Source: Atriophallophorus winterbourni
Taxonomy: Eukaryota; Platyhelminthes; Trematoda; Plagiorchiida; Microphallidae
DNA: 64,000 nt
Assembly: GCA_013407085.1 (NCBI GenBank)
Contig: JACCGJ010020255.1
Span: 62,001-126,000, forward strand
Direction: 5' to 3'
The translations under genes and the position numbers were made by a program. The notes beneath the pieces are model-generated. The model did not search any database. It was not told the origin of the DNA and saw only the letters and a list, made by a program, of their open reading frames with translations. Below are positions 23,159 through 34,300 of this stretch, one piece after another. The first letter of the stretch is position 1, and the number at the start of each line of letters is the position of its first letter.

Positions 23159-24696
23159 TTAGGCCGACTCCTCCAGAGTCGGCAACTGAAGGTTTTTTGC
23201 TTGCAGGGATGCTTGATCGTTTTGGGGTTGTACTGTTGGAACACAGTGATCTATCGTATCGGCTGAAATTGTTTCTGACACGTCAACAACTGATTGACTT
23301 GGTAGTGTTTCTATTGAACTTAGTGGTGCATCTATCTTTCCAATATGGTGTTTCGATGCACCTAGTCTAATTTCTCGCGGGATTATTCTGCGGCCGTTTT
23401 CCCAACGAGGTTTGACCGTGTTCAACATATCATTACGCAAGAACGTTATTTTAGGGGTTCAGGACCGATGCCCTTATAATTCGTAGATTTGGGGATGCGG
23501 AACGTGTCCGTCACAACTACATCATGCAAACCAAGTATATCACTGAGGAATCTCTATTGTAACTGATCGTGTTTGTGCTGCACCGCTTTATCAATTGCTT
23601 CATCAGCTTCTGGAACTCCCAAAAGGATTATACTTCGATCATTCCTCTGTTTCGTTTGGTTTTGTTGCTGGTCCTTTCGGGCCCTTTCCCACCAGGGCAC
23701 ATCAGCAAAGATCCTTGCAGTGGTCTCTGAACGCTCCTAACGCAGGAGAAAAGCGGATAGTAAGATGTTTTCAAGATCCCTTTAAGAGCGAACCGTGATT
23801 CTAAGCAATCTTGGCTGGTCCAGATTTGAAGAAGTAGGTTTATGACTTAGTCATATCAATGATAGTGGTTCAACTGGCTCCAAGTCCATGTTGTTGCACA
23901 ACCTTTTCCATTCTTCTTTATCGTGCTTTAGCCTGTCCCCTAGTAAGGTGGCACTCGTTTCCTTTACGTTGGTGCAAATCACACTTAGTCCATGGACTGA
24001 ATGTACACTCTGTGTTTGGCGCTTTCGCTGGTTGATGGACGTTTCAACTACCTTAGATCGAAAATCAATAGTGTTCACTTTGGGAGTGTTTTGCACGATG
24101 ACTTTTGGTTTTGAACCTGAAGGTTTTCGCTGATGATTCGGGTGAGCAGGTGGCTTTGGCTTCGTATCTTTTTGCGGACCAGGGATGTTTTGGGCAGACA
24201 GGCCTTTAACAGTCGCATTTGTAAAGGTGGCCTTTTGATGAAAAGGACGCTCCTCAAGACACTCCGGCACAGTTGCAACAGCTGAACATTCGTGTTGAAA
24301 GATCGAAGATTTAGCGTTTATCTGACTGGTATTACCGTCAGTAGTTTCCGATTTATTGAAAAACATACTGGCAAACTGAGAATTTTGAGTCTCTACCGAT
24401 GTCTTCAACGTTTGTATGATAAGCTCTAAGCTCAGCATCCGATCATCTAGGTTGCTTTGCGCAACACTTGTTCGAGCAGTTAGATCTGCGTTTGGTTTAT
24501 CTCGAAAACGTTTGCACACATAGCATACACCAGGCATGTTTTCATTCATCAGGATCGATAGCGCATCCGAGGTCAATGATTTGTCGCATTTTGCGTGGCA
24601 TTTGTGGGAACAGTTTTGACACGTGACAGATTTGACCTTACCACTGACGACTTTCATGCAGACGACGCACGTTTCGCGAACATCAGATTGTTTCAT
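23159..24696 (-). pseudogene. CR1 ORF1: PHD-like zinc-finger protein, frameshifted
   Basis: The first 281 codons (24696-23851) are open. Residues about 11-65 carry a cysteine/histidine cluster (CVVC, CQNC, CHAKC, CYVC) like the PHD-type finger of CR1 ORF1 proteins. A low-complexity linker and a region reading LSVICTNVKE follow. After 23851 the homology continues in other frames: IILLGVPEADEAID near 23630, RIPKS then GIGPEPLK near 23470, and an open piece at 23440-23159. The older copy at 19290-19709 confirms the order. ORF1 proteins bind the element's RNA. Frameshifts near 23850 and between 23630 and 23440 should prevent a full product. Confidence 0.65.
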
Positions 24697-25149
24697 GTTA
24701 ACGGGGTCAACTAAAAGTACAAATCAGAGCACAAAAATCGATACGGCTGCGGTTGGTTTGTGTGGTATTGGGCGGAGTTGACGAAAAATGACGGGTTGTC
24801 GGAAAATTTCGTCACTCGATTTAGCTGCTAATTTTCCAGATTCCCTTTGAGATTTTTGGCGTGAATTTGATATCACGTTGTGTATTTCTCCGAGTAGTTT
24901 CCCGACAGTGATAAACACCAATGGGGTAATCGAACGACAGAAACACAAAAGCGATTCCAATAAATAAACAAACTGTAGAAAAATCCACGGTTAACGTACA
25001 CAAAGAACGACACGTCGCAGATGGATGATTCTTGTATGAATAGATCCGACGTAGCAAGCTTTCAGATAGATATACAAAAATCAAACCGATCGGATGAAAA
25101 CCAAGAAAGTTATATCCAAATATATATGAGGTCAAAATTAATCCAACTG

Positions 25150-25335
25150 CACGTCACGTCAAGTATAGATCGTTGATCATTGATAACCGTAAGGGCATCG
25201 ACGGTCATAGTAGCATCGCAATTCATATGAACCTTCTCACGACAAACAAAACAATTAGCCTGTCAGGTATTGCGGCTTACCATCATCCAACAAAGTTTGC
25301 ACACGTGACCGCTGTCAATGGCCTTCGTTTGTGAC
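25150..25335 (-). mobile_element. 5' piece of the older CR1 copy (ORF1 zinc finger)
   Basis: The minus strand reads HVCKLCW then ANCFVCREKVHMNCDA and ALTVINDQ, matching the first half of the PHD-like finger in ORF1 of the neighbouring CR1. The finger continues with DEIPAVCYIC at 20205, so the two pieces were one element before the younger CR1 inserted between them. Confidence 0.6.
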
Positions 25336-25690
25336 CTAATGGCACCAGAGCGAAAAATTATCGATTGATAGTTCCGGTAAGTAGCTGTGCTCGTCTAGGT
25401 CCGTATGATGTGTAGACGGGTTTTGCAGCGGATGAAACGAAATAGGTAAGTGAAAAATCGCGCCTAGTGTAGTATGGGTGAAAAGCCGCGTAGCTCTTTG
25501 AAATTGGATCCGATCTTGTGGTCTATGGTGTCAAGTGAAGTAGAAGTCCGTGCTCTTTCAAACAGTCGTAAAATCAGTCGAATATTTCGTAGTTTGCTCA
25601 AACTTGCACCCGTGGGTTCAGTTTGGTTCAGAAGGAATCAAGCAATGGAGAATATATGGTTAAAAAGTTAATATATCACAACACCAAAGA
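25336..25690. other. Unassigned stretch
   Basis: Probably the 5' leader of the older CR1, judging by position. A 65-codon plus-strand frame at 25474-25671 has no supporting copy. Unit A sequence resumes at about 25700. Confidence 0.35.
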
Positions 25691-25879
25691 ATTACGGTGT
25701 GAGTAAAATGTTGAAAAATAATGGTAAAAAATGAACAGCGTATATCAAAGTTTTTGGATGACGAATGATGTTCTTTTGCATGTATATTACTTATTCCGCT
25801 TTAAAAATCGCCATGAAAGGAGAATGAACCAATTGTTGAGGTATGGAATTCCCATGGAATGCATGGCGGATGAATGGCG

Positions 25880-26130
25880 CAGACAATCAATACAGCAAAT
25901 TTTAAACAAGTCTGCATGTCATTTTCCAATCCCACACATAAAACAGTGTTTCAGTGGATGTCCTTCTGTAGACACAATTACATAGGTGAGAATAATATCG
26001 TGTCGTATCCTTTTGGAGTAAAGTCACATAGACCAAGACGTTCAAATCTTTCGGTGAATCTTTGTGAAGACCCATCACTCAATTTTTTGTTTTGTGATAG
26101 AATTTATCAAACAGAGCAATATCTTTTTAC
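25880..26130 (-). repeat. Dispersed repeat, family R1 (inverted copy)
   Basis: The reverse complement matches 35935-36190 and 62565-62815, and the copy at 49110-49345 is its paralogue in unit B. Shared landmarks are TCTATCACA, GTGATGGGTCTTC, GATACGACGCGATATTATT-like and GTGTCTACAGAA with similar spacing. The plus-strand frames in this segment are therefore better explained as repeat sequence. Confidence 0.55.
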
Positions 26131-26419
26131 AGCCATGAGCCTCCACCTCTACCGCATACCAGTAAGGCAATGGTAGATATTATCCACGGTATCGTTACCA
26201 GCAAGATTCTGACAAATGAGTTTTGGAATAGCAAAGCCATACTGATGGTACTCCATGTTAAACCCATAGCGTTTTGCAATCACTGCAGATGTAAATTAAA
26301 CAAAGCTCGACCACTAATATTTTGACATTCATCTTGTAATCAACTTCAATTTAGGTTTTTCACAATTCTTCGAAATATTCTTAGGTTTATAGTCAGATTT
26401 TATCATTAAATATGATATT

Positions 26420-27000
26420 CGAAAGCACACGACTTGTTTCGCGGGTAATATAGCTCATCAGGTATGCGTATGACTAGACGCTCAACAGTCGTTCAACCTT
26501 TGTGCTATACCCAATTATTTGCGAAATTGAGGACAAATCCTGATTTGGAAATCAAAATTTAGCTTTCATGTGGAGACTAATCTAAGTCGCACAGTCGTTA
26601 ACTGTTTGGAATATTTTTGCAACATCCCAATAACAGCATGATGGTTGTTTTATGGTCAGAGTGAGATTTTATTTATAAGTAGTATATGACGTTGGTTGAG
26701 CAGGAGGAAAGCGCACGACCTGTTTCGTGGTTTTTGCCGCTGATTAGGTATGCGTATACGTGACTAGACGCTTAAAAGCCGTTCTAACTTTGTGCTATAC
26801 CCATTTGTTTGCAGGATCGTGGACAAATCTTCATTTGGAAATTGAAAGTTAGCTTTTATGTAAGGACTAATCTAAGTCCTACAGTCGGTGCATTGCAGCA
26901 CAGGTAACTGTTTAAAAGATTTTTTCAACATAATTGATTGATGGTTGATTTATGCTCACATTTAGAGTTTATTAATAAGTAGTATATGCATTTGAAAAAT
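26420..27000. repeat. Local direct duplication of about 280 bp
   Basis: About 26425-26690 is repeated at 26700-27000. Both halves share GCACACGACTTGTTTCG-like and GACTAGACGCT starts, then TTTGTGCTATACCCA, then AATCTAAGTC, and end AAGTAGTATATG. The halves have diverged, so the duplication is not recent. Confidence 0.65.
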
Positions 27001-27046
27001 AAGGAGGAAGCACAAAACCTAAATACATGCTGAAAGTTGTACTTAC

Positions 27047-27181
27047 AAGATACAAACTTTCTACACAAACGTACGAAATGAAAACCAAGCCTAATTTCTT
27101 TGTGTTCATACTCATCAGACATAGACAGTTGGATCGCAATTTCACTTGAATAGATAAAGTAGAACGCCGTTCGAAAATACA
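27047..27181 (-). CDS. Candidate exon, unknown host gene
   Basis: 135 nt, phase-compatible with the upstream candidate exon at 27312-27611 (one base plus two) and ending at a strong donor GTAAGT. The frame reads YFRTAFYFIYSSE and later EHKEIRLGFHFVRLC with no stop. The acceptor (TTTGAAG) has no pyrimidine tract, which weakens the call. Part of the segment (27010-27055) recurs at 59060-59110. I do not recognise the protein. Confidence 0.25.
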
Positions 27182-27311
27182 CTTCAAATCCATTGAGGTT
27201 TATTTTCCATCATAGCAAAACCTTAGTTCATTTCGTGCTTAATCAATGCAAAGTCATGACTAAAATAGGAAGCCTGAGCGAAAGATCATCATTTTTCCGC
27301 TTTACACTCAC

Positions 27312-27611
27312 TTGTGACTACCATTAGATTGTTGTCCTTTACAGAATAGAAATATCTTTGCAGTGTCTCGTCGATAAACATCGAGGACCTCAGTTTCCCA
27401 ATGGAACGCGTCCGAATATTCAGTGTTAAACAATCGGTAGCCATCGCCCATGCGCACATCGCCACACTAGGTCCTTGACCTGCGACAAGTTTCGGATGGA
27501 CGGGTCGCAAAACCAGTAGTCTCGTTGTTTGATTTAGTCCAGACAGGACCAGCAGGACCGGAACAATTTGTTGAAGTGAGTTATTATTTGCAACATCGCG
27601 CGGTGCTATTT
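27312..27611 (-). CDS. Candidate exon, unknown host gene
   Basis: A 300-nt minus-strand segment, open over 99 codons, bounded by an acceptor (TGTTGTATTGTAG) and a strong donor (GTGAGT). It reads QQIVPVLLVLSGLNQTTRL, then LRPVHPKLVAGQGPSVA and IDETLQRYFYSVKDNN. Composition is that of an ordinary soluble or membrane-associated protein, without low complexity or transposon motifs. The segment is missing from the matching part of unit B. I cannot assign a family; it may also be a fragment of a dead gene. Confidence 0.4.
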
Positions 27612-27829
27612 CTACAATACAACAGGAGATGCACTTTCAAGAACGTTACTTAATCAATATATCATAAATACACTATTATTTCAAAGAAGAACTTACCTGT
27701 GCTTTTTCTTAAATCGATTCACAAACGTCCCGAAAATTAGTTGTAGTATTTGTTGTTGTTGATTTTATTGGGATCATTCTGGTTGATTTCGAGCATATAG
27801 GTGCATCACAGACGCGTGACCGCCCCATC

Positions 27830-28030
27830 ATGTACTGCTTTTCAAATAACTTTACATTCCAATTCGGGAGGAACAATCCCTCCTACAGCTCTGTAAATGA
27901 CAGACAATACTCAATGCGGCGACGGTTGCGCACTGACGGACTGATCTGCGTTCATCGTTTATAGCAGTATCTGCTACAATGATGCGTTTTCTGACTGATT
28001 GTAATGTGGGGAAGCATTTAATTCTATCAA
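27830..28030 (-). repeat. Possible RTE LINE 3' tail
   Basis: The minus strand reads CHLQSCRRDCSSRIGM, similar to the cysteine-rich ends of the RTE copies at 35270 (CQRCG) and 51930 (CQRCRRDW..IGVFSHF). Only this short end is recognisable. Confidence 0.3.
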
Positions 28031-28129
28031 ATTTCATGAGAAAAGAAAGCCTCAACCATGTGAGAGCATTTCAAGACACAAATTAATATCATATCATTAT
28101 ATAAAAATCACGTATGGATTTTTGAGCAG

Positions 28130-28255
28130 TATTTGAAACCTGAGTGGCTTATCGAAATTAACTACATTTTTTCAATGATCAATCGGCTAGAACAAGAGGT
28201 TGGGAAGAAAAATATTTATTATTATCGGAAGGCGAAACAGATTTTGACCATGAAT
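28130..28255 (+). CDS. Candidate exon with a weak DEAH-helicase C-terminal resemblance
   Basis: 126 nt, phase 0 to 0, between a GATTTTTGAGCAG acceptor and a GTAAGA donor. It reads YLKPEWLIEINYIF and ends YYYRKAKQILTMN. The KPEWLIEI run recalls the segment near the C-terminus of DHX15/PRP43-type DEAH RNA helicases (xPEWLxxxAPxYY), but the AP-YY part is not present. Without a neighbouring exon this remains a weak lead. Confidence 0.2.
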
Positions 28256-28345
28256 GTAAGAGAATTAGCGGCAATCAGAATTATATCATACAGTGGTTGT
28301 GCAACATCGATCAATCCGATCAATCTGTTAAATTTGCGTGAGTGT

Positions 28346-28375
28346 TAAGAAGAAGAAGAAAAAGAAGAAAACATT
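28346..28375 (+). repeat. GAA microsatellite
   Basis: A purine run of AAGAAGAAGAAAAAGAAG type about 28 bases long. Confidence 0.8.
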
Positions 28376-29589
28376 ATTCGTTTAAACGAATTTTCAGTTA
28401 ATCAAAATAGTTTAAACACAACATTTCAATACGAATAATAGGGACGTCAAACTTTGATTGGAAAATTTGAGATTGTCAGTCACATTCAAAATCAAAACAG
28501 CTTCGGTTTCGTCTGCAGGCATTAGGCTTTGTGGTTGTGATGGAAGTTGGTGAAAAGTCATGCTGCACGATTTTTAAAACCCCATGTATGAGTTTTCTCT
28601 CGCATTTTTCAGACCGGCGCAGCAAATTCCCCATCCTTCAAAATAAAAATTTTGCGCAGCATTTAAGGGGTGCGTGGCATCTAACGTCCTTCGTTTACAT
28701 GTTCGCGACATGTTAAACCGTTTCAAAGACAAAAGGTTCCGTGTTGACTGACAAAATAAAAACGCATGAAAACATTAATTTTGAGCACGGCCGATTCAAG
28801 GGCCCCGCTCCTCGCATTGGCCTCAAAGCATAATTCCTTGATTTTCGTTCACGCTGCTAAGTAAAATAACATAAGGATTTTATTTTTATAAGGTTTCGCT
28901 CCTGACACAGATGGTTTGTCGCATCAAGGGCGTCTTTACCAACTGGGTTATGGTTGAATTGCATTCACCTGACCAATCTCAATTTACCGATGGTAGACAA
29001 GCGAGATCATGGTAAATTGACCCACACCCTCTATGTCTTAAACCCCCATTTTTATTTTGGGTGTGTAGCTGATAACAACATCTGCTTGCGCAATCCGCGT
29101 GCACAGTAGAAGTCGCCCGCGTTAATTGTTCAAAGCTGCATGCATTATAATGACTTGATTTGTTTGTCGGTGCGTGTATGAACAATGTATACATACTAAT
29201 AAGCCTGTTCGTCTTATGTTAATATTTACATGTCACTGAACCGCACGCCTGATATTCAGATATCCAGCACATCTATCTTGTTCACCGTATCTTCTCCATT
29301 CTCTGGTATTTCAACTTCCGTAGAATGAAGTCTTACCTTATAGTGTTTCACACCCGTATTATCACCTTCACATTATCATCATCCACACTGTAACTCGGAA
29401 AAGTCCCGAATCAGTTATTGATATTCACTGGAATTAGGGGTTAATTTTCTATTTGTTTTCCGTGTTTGTTTACTCTTGTGCAATGTTCTCCAGACGTTTG
29501 CAACTTGTGAACAACTGGGCAAACTTTGCACTGAATTTCGTAGATACAGTCTGTTGCACAACCTAATGAAGGCTTATTTTTAAAATCCA
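28376..29589. other. Stretch without recognised gene
   Basis: I found no convincing frame, repeat copy or domain. It lies between the candidate exons and the start of unit B, and it has no counterpart upstream of unit C, where CR1 and RTE pieces (59115-60240) occupy the same position. Confidence 0.4.
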
Positions 29590-31379
29590 TAGAGCATAGT
29601 GTATTCCCGGTCGGTCTCAAATATACACAATTATGTTTCTAATTTTTCCTGTAAATATCGATTGGAAACGCATCGAGTGGATATCGGCTACTCTATAGCC
29701 CATTAAATCAAGATGATATTTTATTAGTAAATAACCTTTTTGTTGACGTTGTTGCGCCTTCTACTTCACTTCTTGTGTATCGCAATATTAAATGTTTATT
29801 ATCTACAACAGTTGGTTTTTCAAACGTTCGCTCAAAATAGTTGATGAAGATTCAGTGAAATCGGGATATCATATACATTTTTGTTCTGAGATGTTTTAAA
29901 GAAACCTGCACATCACTCCATGAATTATCAAAAATTATCCTCCTTTTTAGTTCAAAAATTGATTTAATGAGATGCCTAGATTTGTAAATTGATTGTCGAT
30001 ATAAAATATTATGCTGAGAAGCCACGGGATCGTGAAACTAAACATAGTGTTCAAGTGAAGAATAGCAAAGCGCTCGACGCACTTATGACCATCCAGCATA
30101 TATTGTGGTGCTAACATCCCCTGCATATATACCACAGCCGGCTTATGGCTATATTCTGTCATCTGGTGGAGAAAGTAACATCGGGTCCAGTGAACCTTGG
30201 AACAGTGGTATTGTGGTAAACAATGAAACCTTTCAAAGAACCACTATCTTTAAATTCAGAATCAGGAAGTGGATCCTCACAGAGCGCTCGGGGAGATTAC
30301 GAACAAACAATAAATTGTGGAGCTCACACACTATTTACTTGCATGCTACAACCAATTTCGGGCTGTTTGCTGCCATTAATTGGATGCAATAATATATTGA
30401 GCCTTTAAACAGCATATAACTAGTAAATTATTTTATGCTATCTAGTCACTGTTACCTAAGATTCTTACAAATAATCACGGTGTTCAAATGCAAAACCAAA
30501 AAGTGATCTCTGTTGAAGCAATGATCGTGCTTTCAACCTCCGGACATACAGTATTCCAATAATTACGTATTTAGTAAAAGATCGAGTTTACCACATTTAT
30601 TTTACTTCATTCTCTTGAAAATATTTTGTTCACCCCGCTGAAGTTCACAAGACATACGGAAACACAACACCAAAATCGGAATTGGCCCTGGAGGGTTTGG
30701 ATTCGGAAATTTGAAAACCCGCCCGGTTCAAGCTATACTTCTATCGTCTCGAGTTGTTTGCAGTGCGCTTTATTAAAAAAACCACGCGACATCGCGTCAT
30801 TTTGTATTTTTGTTCGGGCGAGTTCATTCGAGTAATCCGACCAATCACGAGAAGATTGATAATAATCAATTGCCGTTAGCATGCATTCCTTAGTCTTAAC
30901 TCTAAGCAGAGTTCTCATCATACTTCAGAGGATCTTTGACGATTAGTGTAAATAAGGGAATGCGAAATAATAAGAAAAGAAATCACCGAGAACCTTTGTG
31001 AAACAACTATGTTTGAGATGAGGCTGAATAATATTAAACTGAACACACTACTGGTGGTATTCTTGTTGTAAATACGTTCCTGATTAAAAATATAAATTTT
31101 ATATTTCACGTAAAGATAATTACTTACAGCTAAGAATTGAATAAATGTGTTGCGTAGAGTGAGTTTATATGCCTCTGCAAAACATTTAACAATTTTGTTT
31201 CATAGACGTTCACTGCATTAGATCCAAGCAACGTTATAAATGATGCTATTAATTGATTGTACATATCGATAAAGGTTACAACTACATGCAGACTTTGTAG
31301 CATTTTAGCAAAGGTTCAAATGTCAGTGGTTGATAGTTACTAGTCACTCTGGCAGCACTTTTGTATTATTGTAAAGAAT

Positions 31380-34300
31380 TTTTTGGCGGAACTGCTCCTA
31401 CTGACAGAAGAAAGGGCGAAGTCGGCTGAATGGCGCCTCAAACGCAGCATGCTTTGGGCAGGTAATGCTCGTAATTCCATGACGGCGTTGCTTTTGGTGG
31501 AAAAACCCCTTATCTCAAAACTTCACTGCTTTGTTGCTACAAGAAATCATGGGAAATGCTCCAGGAGTCAACCTCGAGAAAAACTCTGGAACCGGAGTAC
31601 CGTTAGGCACTCCGACGTTTTATTCAACTTTGCCCTGGCAACTTCTGCGACAGCATCGTTGTCCAGACGTACAAACCTAGCTTGTTCTTTGCTTTCGGTG
31701 GTGCCGTAGAGCGGAAGCACTTGCTACGTAGAAAACAGCTAGTTATAAAAGTTAAAATGTCCTGGCGTACATCACAACGCACCAATAGAGAGGACACTTT
31801 AACTCGTTTTTGCCTGGAAGCAGCAGATACCGGTTAAATGCTACGGCTTGATTGGCGTAGAGCTCAGCGCTCGAAGCTGCTTCCGACAATATGAGAGACT
31901 TCCAGGTCTCATTGGACGGCTACCGCTTGCATCAAGAGGGACAGCCCCTAGACAATATGGTGCAGTCTCGCCACGGTCTGCACTCCATATTGGGTGCATT
32001 AGGATTAGAAATCAACCGACAAGCAGAATTGTTTTTCGCACAAGCGAAACGAACTACTATTATAGCTTGCACGTTTAGTTACCGCTGGGCACCAATGTAG
32101 AACAATATGCGTTTGTAGCATAATACATACAAATAACTGGTCAAATGTCACTTAAAGCCTATATATAACTTATTTTGGAGTATGGAAGGCCTCCATACAC
32201 TTTGGATGGAGAGGCAAGTTACACATCTTTTGTGAGGATTACGAATCAACTGACAAGCAGACTGTTTTTTCTGCACCAGCGAAACGTACTATTAAAAAAC
32301 GAATGCCATTTTGAAACTCGGAACCTAGAACGTCCAGTCCAGGCTTCCTTGATTTTCTGAACGTCTCGAATATCAAAGGCGTGAGAAAATCTGCTGTGAT
32401 TAACAATGAGCTAAGGAGACTGATTGTCGACGTGGCTGCCTTGCAAGAGACGTGTTTAAAATAAACTGGTATACTTACAGAAAGATGTTACACATTTCTT
32501 GAAAATGAAGGTGTTCTCACGAGCCTTGACTGCATAAAGTTGCGTTTGCCGTTCAGAACGACCTAACAAAAGCAACATAACCGAGCAGCAACTAGAGTTA
32601 GTTAACGTTTTTGCACCGACGCACTCTGTGACGCCTCATGAAAAAGACGCATTTCATCATAACTTCGCAACAGTTCTTGAAAACGTGACTTAAAGGAACT
32701 GCGTAGTGGTATTGTGTGATTTTATTGCTAGAACTGGTGCAGATTACGAGTCTTGGCAAAACTGTCTGGGGAATTTCGTTGTAGGTAAAACCTATGAAAA
32801 TAGTCAACGTCTTTTACAATTGTGCACACAGTTCATTTTTTGTGTCAGTAACACTTTCTTACCAACGAAAACACAGCATAATGACTCTTGGAAACATCCG
32901 CGCTCTAAGAATTGGCATCAGATTGATCTTACTCTTGTCAGGCGTACTAATATAAAATGCGTGATTCTCACCAGATCATATCAAAGTGCAGACTGTGACA
33001 GTGATCGTTCACTAGTCTGTGCAAAACTGAAGGTCTCCGACACGAGAAATCACCGCAACATATTTTCTGGTAAACCGAGGATAGACGTCACCCGCATGTC
33101 CGAGGGTGATCTAGCAGCAGAATTTGCAAGAGGCTTCACAGCCGAGTTCATCTCGAATCAGTTTTACGAAAAATGGGAATCGATAAAACATTGCTTACGC
33201 CGAGTCGCACTTTCCACTTTCAGTCCGATGAAAGCTCGAACTAGCGACAGTTTCGTAGCAAGAGCTTCTGAGATGACTGGTGTGTAGGATCAGAAAAGTT
33301 CAGCAATCTTGTGTTATGAAGGTATGTAAACAGATGAAAACCTACGCCTTTTTAAAGCAGCTAGAAATGAGTTCCAACAGGCTGCACGGCGAAGTGCAAA
33401 TGACAATTGGACAGAAATTAGCCCCAGTATTTAAAAAGCTGCGGATACTAAAAATTTTCACGGTGTGTGATGGAATCAAGAGGGTTATTCGTCCAAACAA
33501 GCCTCAAACGGCTAATATTGGGTCTGTATCTGGTGACCCCATTGTGGATAAAACTCAGCAGATGTAAAGATGGGTAGAGCACTTCTTCTATCTCTACACT
33601 AGGGACAGTACGTTTTCACCGCATGTACTAGAAAATGTCGAGAGGTTGCCGACTATCGAATATCTAGATACTCCCATAACTCTTGATGAGCTCAATATGG
33701 CAATCGAGTGCTAAACAACTAGGAAAACCCATTGCTGGCGACGGAATACCACCTGTGTTCATAAAATGCTGTAGAGCAGCATTATTACAACCTCTTCGCC
33801 GTTTGCGTCTTTATTGCTGGCAGGAAAAGTGTGTCTTACAAGAGATGCGAGACATGAAGATCATCACGTTATGTATTGTTAAAGGAGATAAAGGCGACTG
33901 CAAAAATTTGAGAGGAATCTCCCATCCAAATGCTGTAGGCAAATTGTTTGGTTGAGGCTTACAGATCCGACTGCAAGTTTTAGCTGATAGAATTAACTCC
34001 TAACCTCAATGTGTTTCCCGCAAGTAAAGATGAAGCGTTGACATGATTTTGTCTCTGAGACATATTTAATAAACGTGTCGGGAACAGCGTATGCCATCAT
34101 ACGCTGTTTTTTATTGATTTGACGGAGGCATTCGTCTAGATCAGCATGGAGGGTCTTTTTTAAATGCTTAATTTGATAGGCTGACTCTCGAGACTGTCCA
34201 ATCTCGTTATTTCGTTCAACTCAGAGAAAAGGGGCTCAGTCCAGTTTAACGGTCTTAAATGAGGAGCCTTTGAAGTTCACCCATGCGTCAAACGAGGGTG

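Larger units (their letters stand above)
20206..25140 (-). mobile_element. CR1-like LINE, nearly intact
   Basis: A minus-strand element about 4.9 kb long. In its own direction it has a 5' leader (25140-24697), ORF1 with a PHD-like zinc finger (from 24696), ORF2 with endonuclease and reverse transcriptase (23114-20308) and a short 3' end at 20206. It sits inside an older CR1 of the same orientation. ORF2 is broken by only one frameshift and has no other stop, so the copy is young compared with everything else here. The exact 5' end between 24700 and 25150 is uncertain. Confidence 0.75.
8580..27050 (+). repeat. Tandem unit A of a large segmental duplication
   Basis: From about 8585 onward the sequence aligns in order with 36370-49380 (unit B), and its first part with 62990-64000 (unit C). 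Matching blocks include 8590-9400 with 36370-37618, 9400-14370 with 40739-44477, 14370-16110 with 46614-48060, 17400-17950 with 48500-48960, and 25700-26180 with 48967-49390. Identity by eye is mostly 80-85 percent. Breaks in the alignment are retroelement insertions in one unit or the other. Each unit holds one copy of the PAN-like gene. Confidence 0.85.

Noticed and set aside
24821..25135. 104-codon minus-strand frame
   Set aside because: It lies in the 5' leader of the CR1 element and shows no domain or second copy.
25731..26176. Two overlapping plus-strand frames of 84 and 100 codons
   Set aside because: The aligned unit B segment has stops, and much of the segment is the dispersed R1 repeat in inverse orientation.
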